NCBI GenBank assembly: GCA_964399345.1 | Contig: CAYNQE010000004.1 | Span: 1 to 43,540 of the forward strand | Direction of reading: 5' to 3' | Length of the DNA: 43,540 bases | Source of the DNA: UBA2100 sp964399345 | Lineage (GTDB): Bacteria; Patescibacteriota; Minisyncoccia; Phycocordibacterales; UBA2100 | Part shown: one piece after another, positions 1 through 7,484 of the stretch | How the letters are laid out: every line of letters begins with the position of its first letter | Position numbering within the stretch: the stretch's first letter is position 1 | The notes under the pieces: model-generated | Seen by the model: only the letters and a program-made list of their open reading frames with translations | Database searches by the model: none | Told to the model about the DNA's origin: nothing | Position numbers and translations under genes: made by a program

Positions 1-1
1 T

Positions 2-352
2 CAATACATTTTAGCTAACACCTTTGAGGCTTTTATCGGAGCACTCTACATGGACCAGGGATACTCTGCCGCACTTAAATTTTTAGAAGAAACACTTTTC
101 GGCAAGATTGAAAAAATAGTGGAAGAGCGACTTTGGCAAGATGCCAAAAGTTATTTCCAAGAAAAAACTCAAGAGGAACACTCCGTTACTCCTTCGTACA
201 AATTGATAAGTGAGGCGGGGCCCGATCACGATAAGAAATTCATAGTAGCCGCTGTTATAAAAAACGACCCCATTGCACAAGGCGAAGGACAATCTAAACA
301 AGAAGCAGAACAGGCCGCTGCAAAGAAAGCGCTGGAGGTTAAGGGCTGGTAG
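2..352 (+). CDS. rnc: Ribonuclease III, C-terminal part (5' end outside window)
   Basis: Endonuclease cutting double-stranded RNA in rRNA and mRNA maturation. The reading frame is open from base 2, so the gene starts before the window. The visible part begins in the last helix of the catalytic domain (ILANTFEAFIGALYMDQGY) and continues into a complete double-stranded RNA-binding domain (PSYKLISEAG to EQAAAKKALE). In E. coli this helix reads ILADTVEALIGG; the metal-binding Asp is Asn here while the following Glu is kept. A terminator hairpin follows the stop within 10 bases. The family call is secure; activity cannot be judged without the N-terminus. Confidence 0.93.
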   Translation, partial: QYILANTFEAFIGALYMDQGYSAALKFLEETLFGKIEKIVEERLWQDAKSYFQEKTQEEHSVTPSYKLISEAGPDHDKKFIVAAVIKNDPIAQGEGQSKQEAEQAAAKKALEVKGW

Positions 353-355
353 TTT

Positions 356-392
356 AAAACGCCGCAAGTAGTACGGCGTCTTAAGTTTCTTT
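356..392. terminator. Bidirectional intrinsic terminator between rnc and the 381-608 gene
   Basis: The stem ACGCCG (359-364) pairs with CGGCGT (374-379) and is flanked by T-rich sequence on the plus side and A-rich sequence on the other. It separates convergent genes; the minus-strand gene ends inside it at 381. Confidence 0.7.
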
Positions 393-608
393 CCTTGAGA
401 GAGATACAAGGAATACAACTGCAAATGGGAAGGCCATTGTCCATGCAAAAGTATATGCAAGGACTAGTCTTTCCTGGTCGGCACAGTTCGGAATGTAGTG
501 GATTACAATTCCAATTGCGAATACAAACACAGGATTCCAAGTAAGTGGGGCAACCAGCATTACTTTAATCAATTGGTACAAAAGGTACCAAATGGCGATT
601 TTTCTCAT
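381..608 (-). CDS. Small hydrophobic protein of unknown function, 75 aa
   Basis: Not recognised. The product is mostly hydrophobic with at least two likely membrane segments (around residues 4-35 and 47-68) and a charged C-terminus, so an inner-membrane location is inferred. An ATG four codons upstream exists, but the sequence GGAG lies six bases before the ATG at 608, which decides the start. A minus-strand promoter TTGACG-16-TATTTT is visible at 659-686, back to back with the promoter of the next gene. It has the accessory-cassette layout of promoter, SD, short ORF and immediate terminator. Confidence 0.6.
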   Translation of the reverse strand: MRKIAIWYLLYQLIKVMLVAPLTWNPVFVFAIGIVIHYIPNCADQERLVLAYTFAWTMAFPFAVVFLVSLSRKET

Positions 609-658
609 AAGGTACTCCATTGTTAAAGTTCAGCAGTAAGTAACATACAAGTATTTCT

Positions 659-704
659 AAAATAGTGCAATTATATTGACCGTCAACTATTTTCGTGTTT
701 AAAT
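659..704. promoter_or_regulatory. Divergent promoters with overlapping -35 boxes
   Basis: On the plus strand TTGACC (676-681), 17 bases, TTAAAT (699-704) drives the 732 gene. On the minus strand TTGACG (681-686), 16 bases, TATTTT (659-664) drives the 381-608 gene. The two -35 boxes share base 681 in the near-palindrome TTGACCGTCAA, so polymerase can probably occupy only one at a time. Confidence 0.55.
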
Positions 705-731
705 CTTTGCAGCAACTGAAAAGGAAACAAA

Positions 732-1133
732 ATGCGGATAACTCAAATAAGTGCTCCATGGTTTCAAGATTCTGTGGACGACTACAATCCCACTTGCGGA
801 TTACACGTCCTGTTTTTCGAAACAGGTTCTCCCGTTACACATAATTTTTTGATGAAAGTTGAAGAATGCATAGTTCCTACAAGGGGAGATATGGAATTTT
901 TCTACGCAGACTTAGAATTCGGGCTTTCTGGGATACACTTAACATTCTTGTTTAGGGAGAGATTCGTCCTATTGATGGAATCATCAAAAGTGACAGACCT
1001 ATTCCTCTACTCTGATCCCCGAGCAACCAGGAAATGGAAATCCGAGCTTGAAAGGATAATTGACCCCTTCATGGTGGATTTTGAGGTAGGTACTCCTCAG
1101 TTCCACAATTCGGGAATAACTTTCCCTATTTGA
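732..1133 (+). CDS. Orphan hypothetical protein, 133 aa
   Basis: Not recognised; no motif or family seen. The product is soluble-looking, mixed alpha/beta in composition, with no signal peptide or membrane segment. The start is supported by AAGGA six bases before the ATG and by a TTGACC-17-TTAAAT promoter about 30 bases upstream. The stop is TGA, which is rare among core genes here, and a strong terminator starts 12 bases later. By eye its base composition is richer in G and C than neighbouring core genes. The divergent partner at 381-608 shares its promoter region, so the two may have been acquired together (inference). Confidence 0.6.
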   Translation: MRITQISAPWFQDSVDDYNPTCGLHVLFFETGSPVTHNFLMKVEECIVPTRGDMEFFYADLEFGLSGIHLTFLFRERFVLLMESSKVTDLFLYSDPRATRKWKSELERIIDPFMVDFEVGTPQFHNSGITFPI

Positions 1134-1145
1134 TCTTTTGCAAAA

Positions 1146-1171
1146 GGCCGCCCAAAAAAGGCGGTCTTTTT
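1146..1171 (+). terminator. Intrinsic terminator after the 732 gene
   Basis: A seven-base-pair stem, GGCCGCC (1146-1152) with GGCGGTC (1160-1166), is followed by five T. The -10 box of the SMC gene (1184-1189) lies only 12 bases downstream. Confidence 0.85.
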
Positions 1172-1196
1172 CAATACATGCGATATACTTACCTTT

Positions 1197-3320
1197 ATGC
1201 ATCTGCAATCAATCGAGCTTTCAGGCTTTAAATCTTTTGCTAAAAAAAGCACTCTTAAATTTACATCCCCAATTGCGGGAATTGTTGGACCCAACGGTTC
1301 TGGGAAAAGTAATGCGGCGGAAGCCTTCCGGTTTGTTCTAGGTGAGCAATCAATGAAATCAATGCGTGGCAGGAGAGGCCCCGACATGATTTGGGCGGGA
1401 AACGAAAGAATGCCGCAGGCAAATCGTGCAAGAGTCTCCATTCAATTTAATAACAAAAGCAACCTCTTCGATATAGATTTTGACGAAGTAGTAGTTGAGC
1501 GGATTGTCCACCGAGATGGGGCTAATGAGTACACAATTAACGGAAGTAAGGTTCGACTCAAAGATATAGCAGAACTCCTCTCTAGTGCCAATATTGGGGC
1601 CTCAGGACACCATATAATCTCCCAAGGAGAGGCCGATAGGATACTTAGCGCCTCAATTGGTAATAGAAGAGAAATGGTTGAAGAGGCACTTGGATTAAGG
1701 GCATTTCAATTTAAAAAGGCAGAAAGCGAAAAGAAGCTGGAAAAGACCTCCGAGAACATGAAAGAGGTTGGCATTTTACGCCGCGAACTAACTCCTCAAC
1801 TAACTCATTTGGAAAGACAAATGAAAAAACTTGAACGTTCCCGTGAATTACGCACTCAATTAAAAAACACCTACAGAACATATATTGGACGCGAACGCGC
1901 GTACATATTTGAACAAGGAAAAACACTTGAAAATGAAAAGATTTGGCCAACACAAGAGCTGAGTAAGATTAGTGAAGAATTGCTTCAACAGGATGTTCAA
2001 GATGAGACCAAGAGCTCAACGGAACTTAAAGATCTAGATGAGCGCGTAAACGGATTAAAGGAAGAGCGATTAAAATTAGAAAACGCCCGCGGAAGAATTG
2101 AAGGACAGCTTTCTTTAGTGAGCGGTGGAGGAATATCTAAAAAAGCAAACGTTGCACAAATCCCTTTTGTTAGAGTTGAAGAATTTCTAGACGAAGTGGA
2201 AGAAAAGTTAATCGCAGCAAGAAAATCGGAAGATACATATCATCTAGATCATTTGATTGAAAGAATCGAGAACTTTTTAGCGCAATTTCAAGACTCACCA
2301 GCGGAGGACTCTTCAAATCCTGATCTTGTGGCATCCCTTGAGTTAGAGTTAAAAGAAATAGAGGAATCACTAGATGCCTTTTATGTTGAAGAGGGTGCGA
2401 TAGTAATGCAAAGAGCAAACGCTCTTTCAAAAATTGAAGACAAACAAAACGAAGAAAGAGAAGCACAAAGACATTTCTTCGAATTAAAGGAGAAAAAGAT
2501 TATATTTGAAAGAGATATTGCCGAAGTTCAAAGAAAGATAGAAAGTCTAAATTACACAAAGAAAAGTTTAGAAAGTGTTGAGTGGAGAGCACAAGACCTC
2601 GGAGTAAATATACGAGACATTGAATCAGTGGGAGTAATGCCTCGAGAGGATCAGGTTGAATCACTTAGAGAAATTGAAAAGACGGAAGTGAGACTTGAAG
2701 AATCCGGAGGGGTTGATGAGAGTGTTGTAAGAGAGTACGAAGAATTAAAAATCAGGGACGAATTTCTAGAAAGGGAAATTAACGACCTTGAACAATCGAA
2801 GTTAACGTTACTTGATATTATAAACTCACTAAGTGGGGAACTAACTACACGTTTTGACGAAGGATTAGTTAAAATCAATGAAGAATTCCAGAAGTTTTTC
2901 CAAATGCTCTTTGATGGGGGAGAAGCGTCGTTAAAAGTGGTTAGGACAGAAGAAGAGGAGACTAAGGATGGAATAGAGATACGTGTGCAATTACCAAGGA
3001 AGAAAGTAGCTACTTTAGACGTTCTTTCAGGAGGGGAGAGGGCATTAGCTTCAATTGCGCTAATCTTTGCAATGAGCCAGGTTAATCCCCCACCCTTTAT
3101 AATTTTAGATGAAACTGACGCTGCCTTAGATGAGGCAAACTCTAAACGCTACGCTGATATGGTAAAAGAACTTTCTAAAAAAAGTCAGTTAATATTGATT
3201 ACTCATAATCGTCAAACTATGGAAGCTGCTGGCGAATTATATGGAGTAACTATGGGAAGTGATGGAATTTCTAAATTACTCTCAGTTAAATTTGAAGAAG
3301 CGTTATCTGTTGCTAAATAG
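1197..3320 (+). CDS. smc: Short SMC-family chromosome partition ATPase (707 aa, no visible hinge)
   Basis: Chromosome-organising ATPase. Walker A is GPNGSGKSN (residues 31-39). The C-terminal head has the ABC signature LSGGERALASIALIF, Walker B PPFIILDETDAALDE and a conserved ITHNRQTME switch. Between the heads lie two coiled-coil arms. The family is usually 1100-1200 aa with a globular hinge of about 150-200 aa in the middle. Here the arms are joined by a short stretch with VSGGG near residue 300 and no hinge-like fold is apparent. The region before the C-terminal head (REYEELKIRDEFLE) matches ordinary SMC. TATACT (1184-1189) lies 7 bases before the ATG, so the mRNA is probably leaderless. 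ScpA and ScpB are not in this window. Confidence 0.88.
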   Translation: MHLQSIELSGFKSFAKKSTLKFTSPIAGIVGPNGSGKSNAAEAFRFVLGEQSMKSMRGRRGPDMIWAGNERMPQANRARVSIQFNNKSNLFDIDFDEVVVERIVHRDGANEYTINGSKVRLKDIAELLSSANIGASGHHIISQGEADRILSASIGNRREMVEEALGLRAFQFKKAESEKKLEKTSENMKEVGILRRELTPQLTHLERQMKKLERSRELRTQLKNTYRTYIGRERAYIFEQGKTLENEKIWPTQELSKISEELLQQDVQDETKSSTELKDLDERVNGLKEERLKLENARGRIEGQLSLVSGGGISKKANVAQIPFVRVEEFLDEVEEKLIAARKSEDTYHLDHLIERIENFLAQFQDSPAEDSSNPDLVASLELELKEIEESLDAFYVEEGAIVMQRANALSKIEDKQNEEREAQRHFFELKEKKIIFERDIAEVQRKIESLNYTKKSLESVEWRAQDLGVNIRDIESVGVMPREDQVESLREIEKTEVRLEESGGVDESVVREYEELKIRDEFLEREINDLEQSKLTLLDIINSLSGELTTRFDEGLVKINEEFQKFFQMLFDGGEASLKVVRTEEEETKDGIEIRVQLPRKKVATLDVLSGGERALASIALIFAMSQVNPPPFIILDETDAALDEANSKRYADMVKELSKKSQLILITHNRQTMEAAGELYGVTMGSDGISKLLSVKFEEALSVAK

Positions 3321-3332
3321 ACAGTAATATAA

Positions 3333-3353
3333 TATAATATGATCTTATCATAT
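3333..3353 (+). promoter_or_regulatory. Toxin-antitoxin promoter with operator-like inverted repeat
   Basis: TATAAT (3333-3338) is a plausible -10 box. It overlaps the perfect inverted repeat ATATGAT-CTT-ATCATAT (3337-3353), placed where an autorepressing RHH antitoxin would bind. Binding is inferred. Confidence 0.5.
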
Positions 3354-3366
3354 ATAAGAACTTTTT

Positions 3367-3588
3367 ATGAGCACACTATCAGTACCACTAACTAGCGAAT
3401 TGGAATCTTTTATTAATTCAATGGTTTCCGAGCATAAAGCAGATAATAAAGCAGCTGTAGTTCGACGCGCTTTGCACATGCTTGCAGAAGAAGAGGCTGT
3501 ACAGGATGTTTTGAAGGCTAGTCGTGAGGTTCGTGAAGGAAAGTACTTTTCTGGAGATTTGGATACATTTACCAAAAGGATCAAGTAA
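3367..3588 (+). CDS. Antitoxin, ribbon-helix-helix (ParD/CopG-like), 73 aa
   Basis: Likely DNA-binding antitoxin of a type II toxin-antitoxin pair. The N-terminus STLSVPLTSELESFINSMV fits a ribbon-helix-helix strand and helix, and NKAAVVRRALHMLAEEE fits the second helix. The C-terminal third (REVREGKYFSGDLDTF) would be the disordered toxin-binding tail. The length is typical. The gene lies 3 bases upstream of a RelE-like toxin, the usual antitoxin-first order, and an inverted repeat covers its promoter, fitting autoregulation. Exact assignment to ParD or another RHH class cannot be made by eye. Confidence 0.8.
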   Translation: MSTLSVPLTSELESFINSMVSEHKADNKAAVVRRALHMLAEEEAVQDVLKASREVREGKYFSGDLDTFTKRIK

Positions 3589-3591
3589 CTC

Positions 3592-3852
3592 ATGTTGGTT
3601 ATTCATTACTCTAGTTTATTCTTGCGAAAGTATAAAAAGTTACCAAAAGAGCTTAAAGAAGAAGCTAAGGAGAAAATTGAATTATTCAAGAAGAGTTCCA
3701 ATCATAACTCCTTGTCAGTATATAAGTTGAGGGGACATTTAAAAAACGAATATAGTTTTTCGGTTAACTACAAAATTAGAATAGTTTTTGAATATTTAGA
3801 TAAGACTAATGTGGTATTACTTTCTATAGGAGACCATGACGTATATAAATAA
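3592..3852 (+). CDS. RelE/ParE-superfamily toxin (YafQ-like), 86 aa
   Basis: Predicted toxin, probably an mRNA interferase of the RelE fold. Visible features are the N-terminal amphipathic helix with SLFLRKYKKLPKEL, the core strand segment LRGHLKNEYSFSVNYKIRIVFEYL and the C-terminal IGDHDVYK, which matches the GxHDxVY ending of YafQ/RelE toxins. The length is typical. The partner antitoxin ends 3 bases upstream. The stop lies 6 bases from the stop of the convergent rnr gene, with no terminator between. ParE-like gyrase inhibition is an alternative; the ending favours RelE/YafQ. Confidence 0.82.
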   Translation: MLVIHYSSLFLRKYKKLPKELKEEAKEKIELFKKSSNHNSLSVYKLRGHLKNEYSFSVNYKIRIVFEYLDKTNVVLLSIGDHDVYK

Positions 3853-3858
3853 TAGTGA

Positions 3859-5790
3859 CTATACCACCTCCCAATCAAGTTCCCTTGCTTCAACGTCCGC
3901 TTTCTTTAGTTTAATTTTAACGTCATCACCAATACGGTATTTCTTACCATCTTTTTTGTTCACAAGCGCATAATGCTTCTCATCTAACTCAAACCATCCC
4001 GAGAGAGAACTTAATCGAACCATTCCTTCAGCGTGAGTTGAGTTTTCGCTAACAAACATTCCCCCCTTTGTTACTCCAGTCACCTTTCCATCAAAAACAT
4101 CTCCAACCTTTGAATGCATGTATTCAACTTGTTTAAACTTAGTCGAATCACGTTCAGCGCGAACGGCTTCAACTTCTCGCTGACTTGAACGCAGTGCCAT
4201 AGATCTATACGTATCTATTTCTTCTTTAGGAATAGGGGAATTATCAATGTGTGCCATTAATATTCTATGAATCATCATGTCTGGGTAGCGTCGTATTGGG
4301 GATGTGAAGTTGGTGTAGTGACTAAACCCTAGACTGAAGTGCCCAATGTTCTTATCACTGTAAATTGCTTTTGCCATTGAACGTAGTGTAGCCATTTGAA
4401 CAACCGCCTCTTCAGGACGTCCTTTAACAGCGCGCATCAACTCCCCTAGATCTTTTGCCTTAATTTGATGTGCTTCTTTATTCAACTGGTTATACCCTAA
4501 AGCCTTCAAAAAAACAGAAAGTTCCGCCAGCTTGTTAGAATCAGGTGATTCGTGAATACGATATATGGACATTGAACTTGCAGGATTGTTTCCTTGTGAC
4601 TTCTCCGCTAAATGCTTTGCAATAGTTCTATTAGTTAAAAGCATAAACTCTTCAATCAATTTCATGGTATCTAGCTTCTCTTTAATGTAGGCCTTTAGAG
4701 GTTTTCCGCTCTCATCTAACTCAAACTGAATTTCGTCCGATTCAAACTCAATTGCACCTTCTTCAACTCGCCTCTTACGTAATTTACTTGAAAGATCCCA
4801 AAGGGTGTTCACTTCCTTAGCGTATTTATGGTCTCCACCATCTAATACGTCTTGTGCTGTTCTATATGTAAATCTTTGATCTGAATTGATTAAAGTTTTT
4901 GCGAAAGTAACATTAACAACACCAGCACCTGAATTTAATTCAAAAATGGCAGCAAATGCCCTCTTGTCTTCATTTGGGTTAAGACTACAAAGATCATTTG
5001 AAATTGCCTCTGGAAGCATTGGTATTGTTCGGTCAACCAAATACACGGAAGTTGCTCTATTTTGGGCTTCCTTTTCAATTGCAGAACCTGGAAGAACGTA
5101 GTGGGTGACGTCTGCAATATGAATACCAACCTCGTAGTTTCCGTTTGGTAGTTCTTTAATGGAAAGTGCATCATCAAAGTCTTTTGCATCGTCCGGGTCA
5201 ATGGTAAAGGTAGGGGTATCTCGAAAGTCAGCTCTAGAGGGTAAATCTTCTTCAGTAATTGCTCTTTTAGAGAGTAGGGCTCTTGCCTCTTCTTCAACAT
5301 CGTTTGTAAAACCACTGGCAAATCCACGCTCAAGAAGAATGGCTCGTATTTCAGTTTCGTGCCCACCTTTCTTTCCGATAATTTCAATGATCTTTCCATT
5401 AGGGGATTTGTCCCAAGTGGTAAGTTCAATTAATGCTTTGTCGTTAACCTTTAAAGCAGAAGTATCTCCTTCTACGACAAAGCGTCGATACACACGAGGA
5501 TTATCCGGCGTTATTTTCCAAACGCCTCCGTCTGTATCCAGAGTTCCAACGAATTGGGTACGTGATCGTTCAACTACTTCCAGTACTTTTCCTGAGAACC
5601 TACTATCTCTTGGGCCCTTAGGAAGCTTCAGTACAAGAACAGTGTCTCCACTTAGTGCAGTGTTTAAATTATCTCTTTCAATACGGATATCGTCTTCTAA
5701 ATCTTCGTGCATGAAAAAACCAGTACCACTTCTTGTTATTGTGATGATTCCCTTCAATTGGCTATTGCTCTTATTATTTTTGTGTTGCAT
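3859..5790 (-). CDS. rnr: Ribonuclease R / RNB-family 3'-5' exoribonuclease, 643 aa
   Basis: Processive hydrolytic 3'-5' exoribonuclease that degrades structured RNA. Domain order: N-terminal cold-shock-like OB folds (about residues 10-140), the RNB catalytic domain with the metal-binding motif TIDPDDAKDFDDALS (196-210), and a C-terminal S1 domain (GDVFDGKVTGVTKGGMFV). E. coli RNase R is 813 aa; the N-terminal HTH and the basic C-terminal tail are absent here. The start ATG at 5790 gives a basic N-terminus; no strong SD is seen. It is divergent from rpsP across 174 bases and convergent with the toxin gene. Confidence 0.93.
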   Translation of the reverse strand: MQHKNNKSNSQLKGIITITRSGTGFFMHEDLEDDIRIERDNLNTALSGDTVLVLKLPKGPRDSRFSGKVLEVVERSRTQFVGTLDTDGGVWKITPDNPRVYRRFVVEGDTSALKVNDKALIELTTWDKSPNGKIIEIIGKKGGHETEIRAILLERGFASGFTNDVEEEARALLSKRAITEEDLPSRADFRDTPTFTIDPDDAKDFDDALSIKELPNGNYEVGIHIADVTHYVLPGSAIEKEAQNRATSVYLVDRTIPMLPEAISNDLCSLNPNEDKRAFAAIFELNSGAGVVNVTFAKTLINSDQRFTYRTAQDVLDGGDHKYAKEVNTLWDLSSKLRKRRVEEGAIEFESDEIQFELDESGKPLKAYIKEKLDTMKLIEEFMLLTNRTIAKHLAEKSQGNNPASSMSIYRIHESPDSNKLAELSVFLKALGYNQLNKEAHQIKAKDLGELMRAVKGRPEEAVVQMATLRSMAKAIYSDKNIGHFSLGFSHYTNFTSPIRRYPDMMIHRILMAHIDNSPIPKEEIDTYRSMALRSSQREVEAVRAERDSTKFKQVEYMHSKVGDVFDGKVTGVTKGGMFVSENSTHAEGMVRLSSLSGWFELDEKHYALVNKKDGKKYRIGDDVKIKLKKADVEARELDWEVV

Positions 5791-5875
5791 AAATTCTTTT
5801 CAACAGTTGTGTTATTCCTCTACATGATATCATTACCCCCGGTATGTACATTTGCTTTCCTTAATCGGAAGGTAC

Positions 5876-5954
5876 GGGCGCTCCCTTATTTCAAGGGGGC
5901 GTCTAAATATATATGGGTCTATAGTATAGACATTAAAAGAAATTTTGCTATAGT
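5876..5954 (+). promoter_or_regulatory. rpsP promoter region with hairpin and palindrome
   Basis: An extended -10 promoter, TGC followed by TATAGT (5949-5954), lies 10 bases before the rpsP ATG. A perfect 7-1-7 inverted repeat GTCTATAGTATAGAC (5917-5931) sits around the -35 position. Further upstream CGCTCCCTT pairs with AAGGGGGCG as a GC-rich hairpin. The palindrome could bind a dimeric regulator; this is inference. Confidence 0.45.
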
Positions 5955-5964
5955 GGCGCCACTT

Positions 5965-6420
5965 ATGTTGAAAATAAGATTACAAAGAACAGGAAGAAAG
6001 AATGATCCGTCATATCGTGTGGTTGTTACAGAACACCAACGCGGACCTAAAAGTGGAAACCACGTAGACCGTGTTGGTTTTTACAATCCAAAGACAAAAG
6101 AAAAGAAACTTGATGAAGAAAAGATTAAGCACTGGATCTCAAAAGGAGCACAACCAAGTGGAACAGTACACAACATGCTTATCAAAGCCGGAATCATTAA
6201 GGGAGAAACTATTAACGTATTACCTCAAAAGAGCCCTGTAGTTAAAGAAGTAGAAGAAAAGGAAGAAACTACAGAAGAGACACCAGAGACTGATGAAGCA
6301 GCAGCAGAAGAGCCAAAAGAGGAAGAAAAAACAGAAGATGCTCCAGTTGAAGAAGAAAAGAAAGAAGAAGCTCCAAAAGAGGAGGAAACACCAGCAGAAG
6401 AAGAAAAAGCAGAAGAATAA
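5965..6420 (+). CDS. rpsP: Small ribosomal subunit protein bS16 with long acidic tail, 151 aa
   Basis: Structural protein of the 30S subunit. The first ~88 residues are a complete bS16 (MLKIRLQRTGRKNDPSYRVVV, then NHVDRVGFYNPKTKEKK and WISKGAQPSGTVHNML). The last ~63 residues are a low-complexity tail, about half Glu, interspersed with Pro, Ala, Lys and Thr. bS16 is normally 80-90 aa, so the tail is extra. The open frame runs on upstream, but bS16 starts at the ATG at 5965, and TATAGT with an upstream TG lies 10 bases before it, predicting a leader of about 4 nt. khpA follows after 67 bases, as in the standard rpsP-khpA order. Confidence 0.97.
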   Translation: MLKIRLQRTGRKNDPSYRVVVTEHQRGPKSGNHVDRVGFYNPKTKEKKLDEEKIKHWISKGAQPSGTVHNMLIKAGIIKGETINVLPQKSPVVKEVEEKEETTEETPETDEAAAEEPKEEEKTEDAPVEEEKKEEAPKEEETPAEEEKAEE

Positions 6421-6487
6421 GCTACATTGACTTACGCCCTTTGCGTGCAATAATTAGCTTACATTTAACAAATAATTTCAGAAAATC

Positions 6488-6871
6488 ATGGAACTTGACC
6501 AAGACTTCTTAGAGTTTGTAGTTAGAGCTTTAGTAGACAACCCAGATAGCGTTGCAGTCAACCGAACAGTAGACGAAATGGGTGTTTTGTTAACACTTGA
6601 TGTTCACAAAGACGACATGGGAAAGATCATCGGACGAGCGGGAAATACCGCAAAGGCAATCCGAACACTACTAAGAGTAGTAGGAATGAAGAACGATGCT
6701 CGAGTCAACCTAAAGATTAACGAGCCAGAAGGAGGAGCACCACGTCCACCAAGAGAAGAGACCCCAGCTACAGTTGCAGAAGTTGCACCAGAGGCTGAGG
6801 AAATGTCAGATGATGAAAAAGCAGCTGCTTCAAAATCAGTGGATGAAGCAATGGAAGATTTAGGACTTTAA
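6488..6871 (+). CDS. khpA: KhpA-like KH-domain RNA-binding protein with acidic tail, 127 aa
   Basis: Small single-KH RNA-binding protein of the YlqC/KhpA family, usually ~77 aa. The KH core is intact: LEFVVRALVDNPDSVAV, then the GxxG loop IIGRAGNTAKAIRTLL, then ARVNLKI. After residue ~80 comes an acidic, Ala/Glu-rich extension (VAEVAPEAEEMSDDEKAA) absent from typical KhpA. There is no clear SD; it is probably co-transcribed with rpsP. In most bacteria rimM and trmD follow directly; here a terminator and two accessory genes intervene. Confidence 0.9.
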   Translation: MELDQDFLEFVVRALVDNPDSVAVNRTVDEMGVLLTLDVHKDDMGKIIGRAGNTAKAIRTLLRVVGMKNDARVNLKINEPEGGAPRPPREETPATVAEVAPEAEEMSDDEKAAASKSVDEAMEDLGL

Positions 6872-6884
6872 AAAAACTTGAAAC

Positions 6885-6916
6885 AAAAACCCGCAGAGAT
6901 GCGGGTTTTTGTTTTG
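6885..6916 (+). terminator. Intrinsic terminator of rpsP-khpA
   Basis: AAAAACCCGC (6885-6894) pairs with GCGGGTTTTT (6901-6910) around a six-base loop, followed by more T. It closes the rpsP-khpA unit. Confidence 0.92.
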
Positions 6917-6945
6917 TTGATTTAAATATTAAATAGAAGTACTGT
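6917..6945 (+). promoter_or_regulatory. Promoter of the 6974 gene
   Basis: TTGATT (6917-6922), 17 bases, TACTGT (6940-6945). It begins directly at the end of the khpA terminator. Confidence 0.45.
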
Positions 6946-6973
6946 AGGTTTTGGCAAATTAGCGAGGTAGAAA

Positions 6974-7390
6974 ATGTCAGATTACGGATTTAGTTCGGGG
7001 ACGTGGACTCCGTGAATAACATTAGCTCCGACCTTGGAGATTTTCCTTTCTCTGGAAGTCGCAGAGGCCTGCTGTACCCATACTCCAGCAGAAGAGCAAA
7101 TAAAGAGGCTGCGCTCTATGGCCGACAGAACCTTGGGGAATGTACTAAAAAGTGCACCCCCGAATCTGCACACCATTTTAGACGGCACCTTGTTTCTACA
7201 GAGCATTATGCTGGATGATAACCAGGGAACTTGGTTATCATCCAACATAAGTTCTGTGGAGCAAGTCCAAAGAACTAACCGAGCGATTTCCTATGGTTGT
7301 CATAACCTGGATCATTTTCAAGATGCACCAACTTTTTTAATATTGTTTCAGTGCTGGATTGACTGGGTGGTTGACGAAGCAGATCTTTGA
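6974..7390 (+). pseudogene. Orphan gene with an in-frame TGA after 13 codons
   Basis: An ATG at 6974 has a good SD (GAGGT, 5 bases spacing) and a promoter, but its frame meets TGA at 7013-7015 after MSDYGFSSGTWTP. The same frame then stays open to a TGA at 7388-7390, and a very strong terminator starts 5 bases later, which supports a plus-strand gene of this extent. Either the gene is broken by a nonsense change, or translation restarts at TTG 7034 or ATG 7118 (MADRTLGN). The product is not recognised. A 13-bp inverted repeat inside it lets both strands encode MLDDNQ. TGA recoding is unlikely, because TGA ends several other genes. Confidence 0.5.
7212..7244. repeat. Perfect 13-bp inverted repeat, 7-bp spacer
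   Basis: TGGATGATAACCA (7212-7224) and TGGTTATCATCCA (7232-7244) are exact reverse complements. It lies inside the orphan gene and would form a stable hairpin in RNA from either strand. Confidence 0.85.
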
Positions 7391-7395
7391 CTAAG

Positions 7396-7430
7396 AAAGC
7401 CCCGACACCTAGTCGGGGCTTTAAGTTTTG
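7396..7430 (+). terminator. Intrinsic terminator after the 6974 gene
   Basis: An 11-bp perfect stem AAAGCCCCGAC (7396-7406) / GTCGGGGCTTT (7412-7422) with a five-base loop, followed by TTTT. Confidence 0.9.
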
Positions 7431-7484
7431 CCTATAAACATGTAAGATTTCTCCAGAAATGTAAAATCGAACAGGAGATTTTCG

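Noticed and set aside
2..60. RNase III with Asn in place of a catalytic Asp, read as an inactive enzyme
   Set aside because: As far as I recall, Asn at this position also occurs in RNase III of other phyla such as Bacteroidetes, and the neighbouring Glu is kept; the N-terminal catalytic motif is outside the window.
5824..5833. ATGATATCAT palindrome upstream of rnr as part of the MurA regulon
   Set aside because: The half-sites are in the opposite order to ATCATATATGAT and spacing differs, so it is not the same site; the toxin-antitoxin repeat differs in the same way.
5707..5964. Long N-terminal extension of bS16
   Set aside because: The open frame extends upstream but is antisense to rnr and lies before the promoter; bS16 starts at 5965.
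7013..7015. TGA read as glycine or selenocysteine
   Set aside because: TGA ends def, the 65-aa membrane gene and several orphans here, so it is a stop; no selenocysteine hairpin was seen after it.
6982..7248. Minus-strand 88-codon ORF opposite the 6974 gene
   Set aside because: It arises partly from the inverted repeat, has no SD or promoter, and the strong terminator supports the plus strand.
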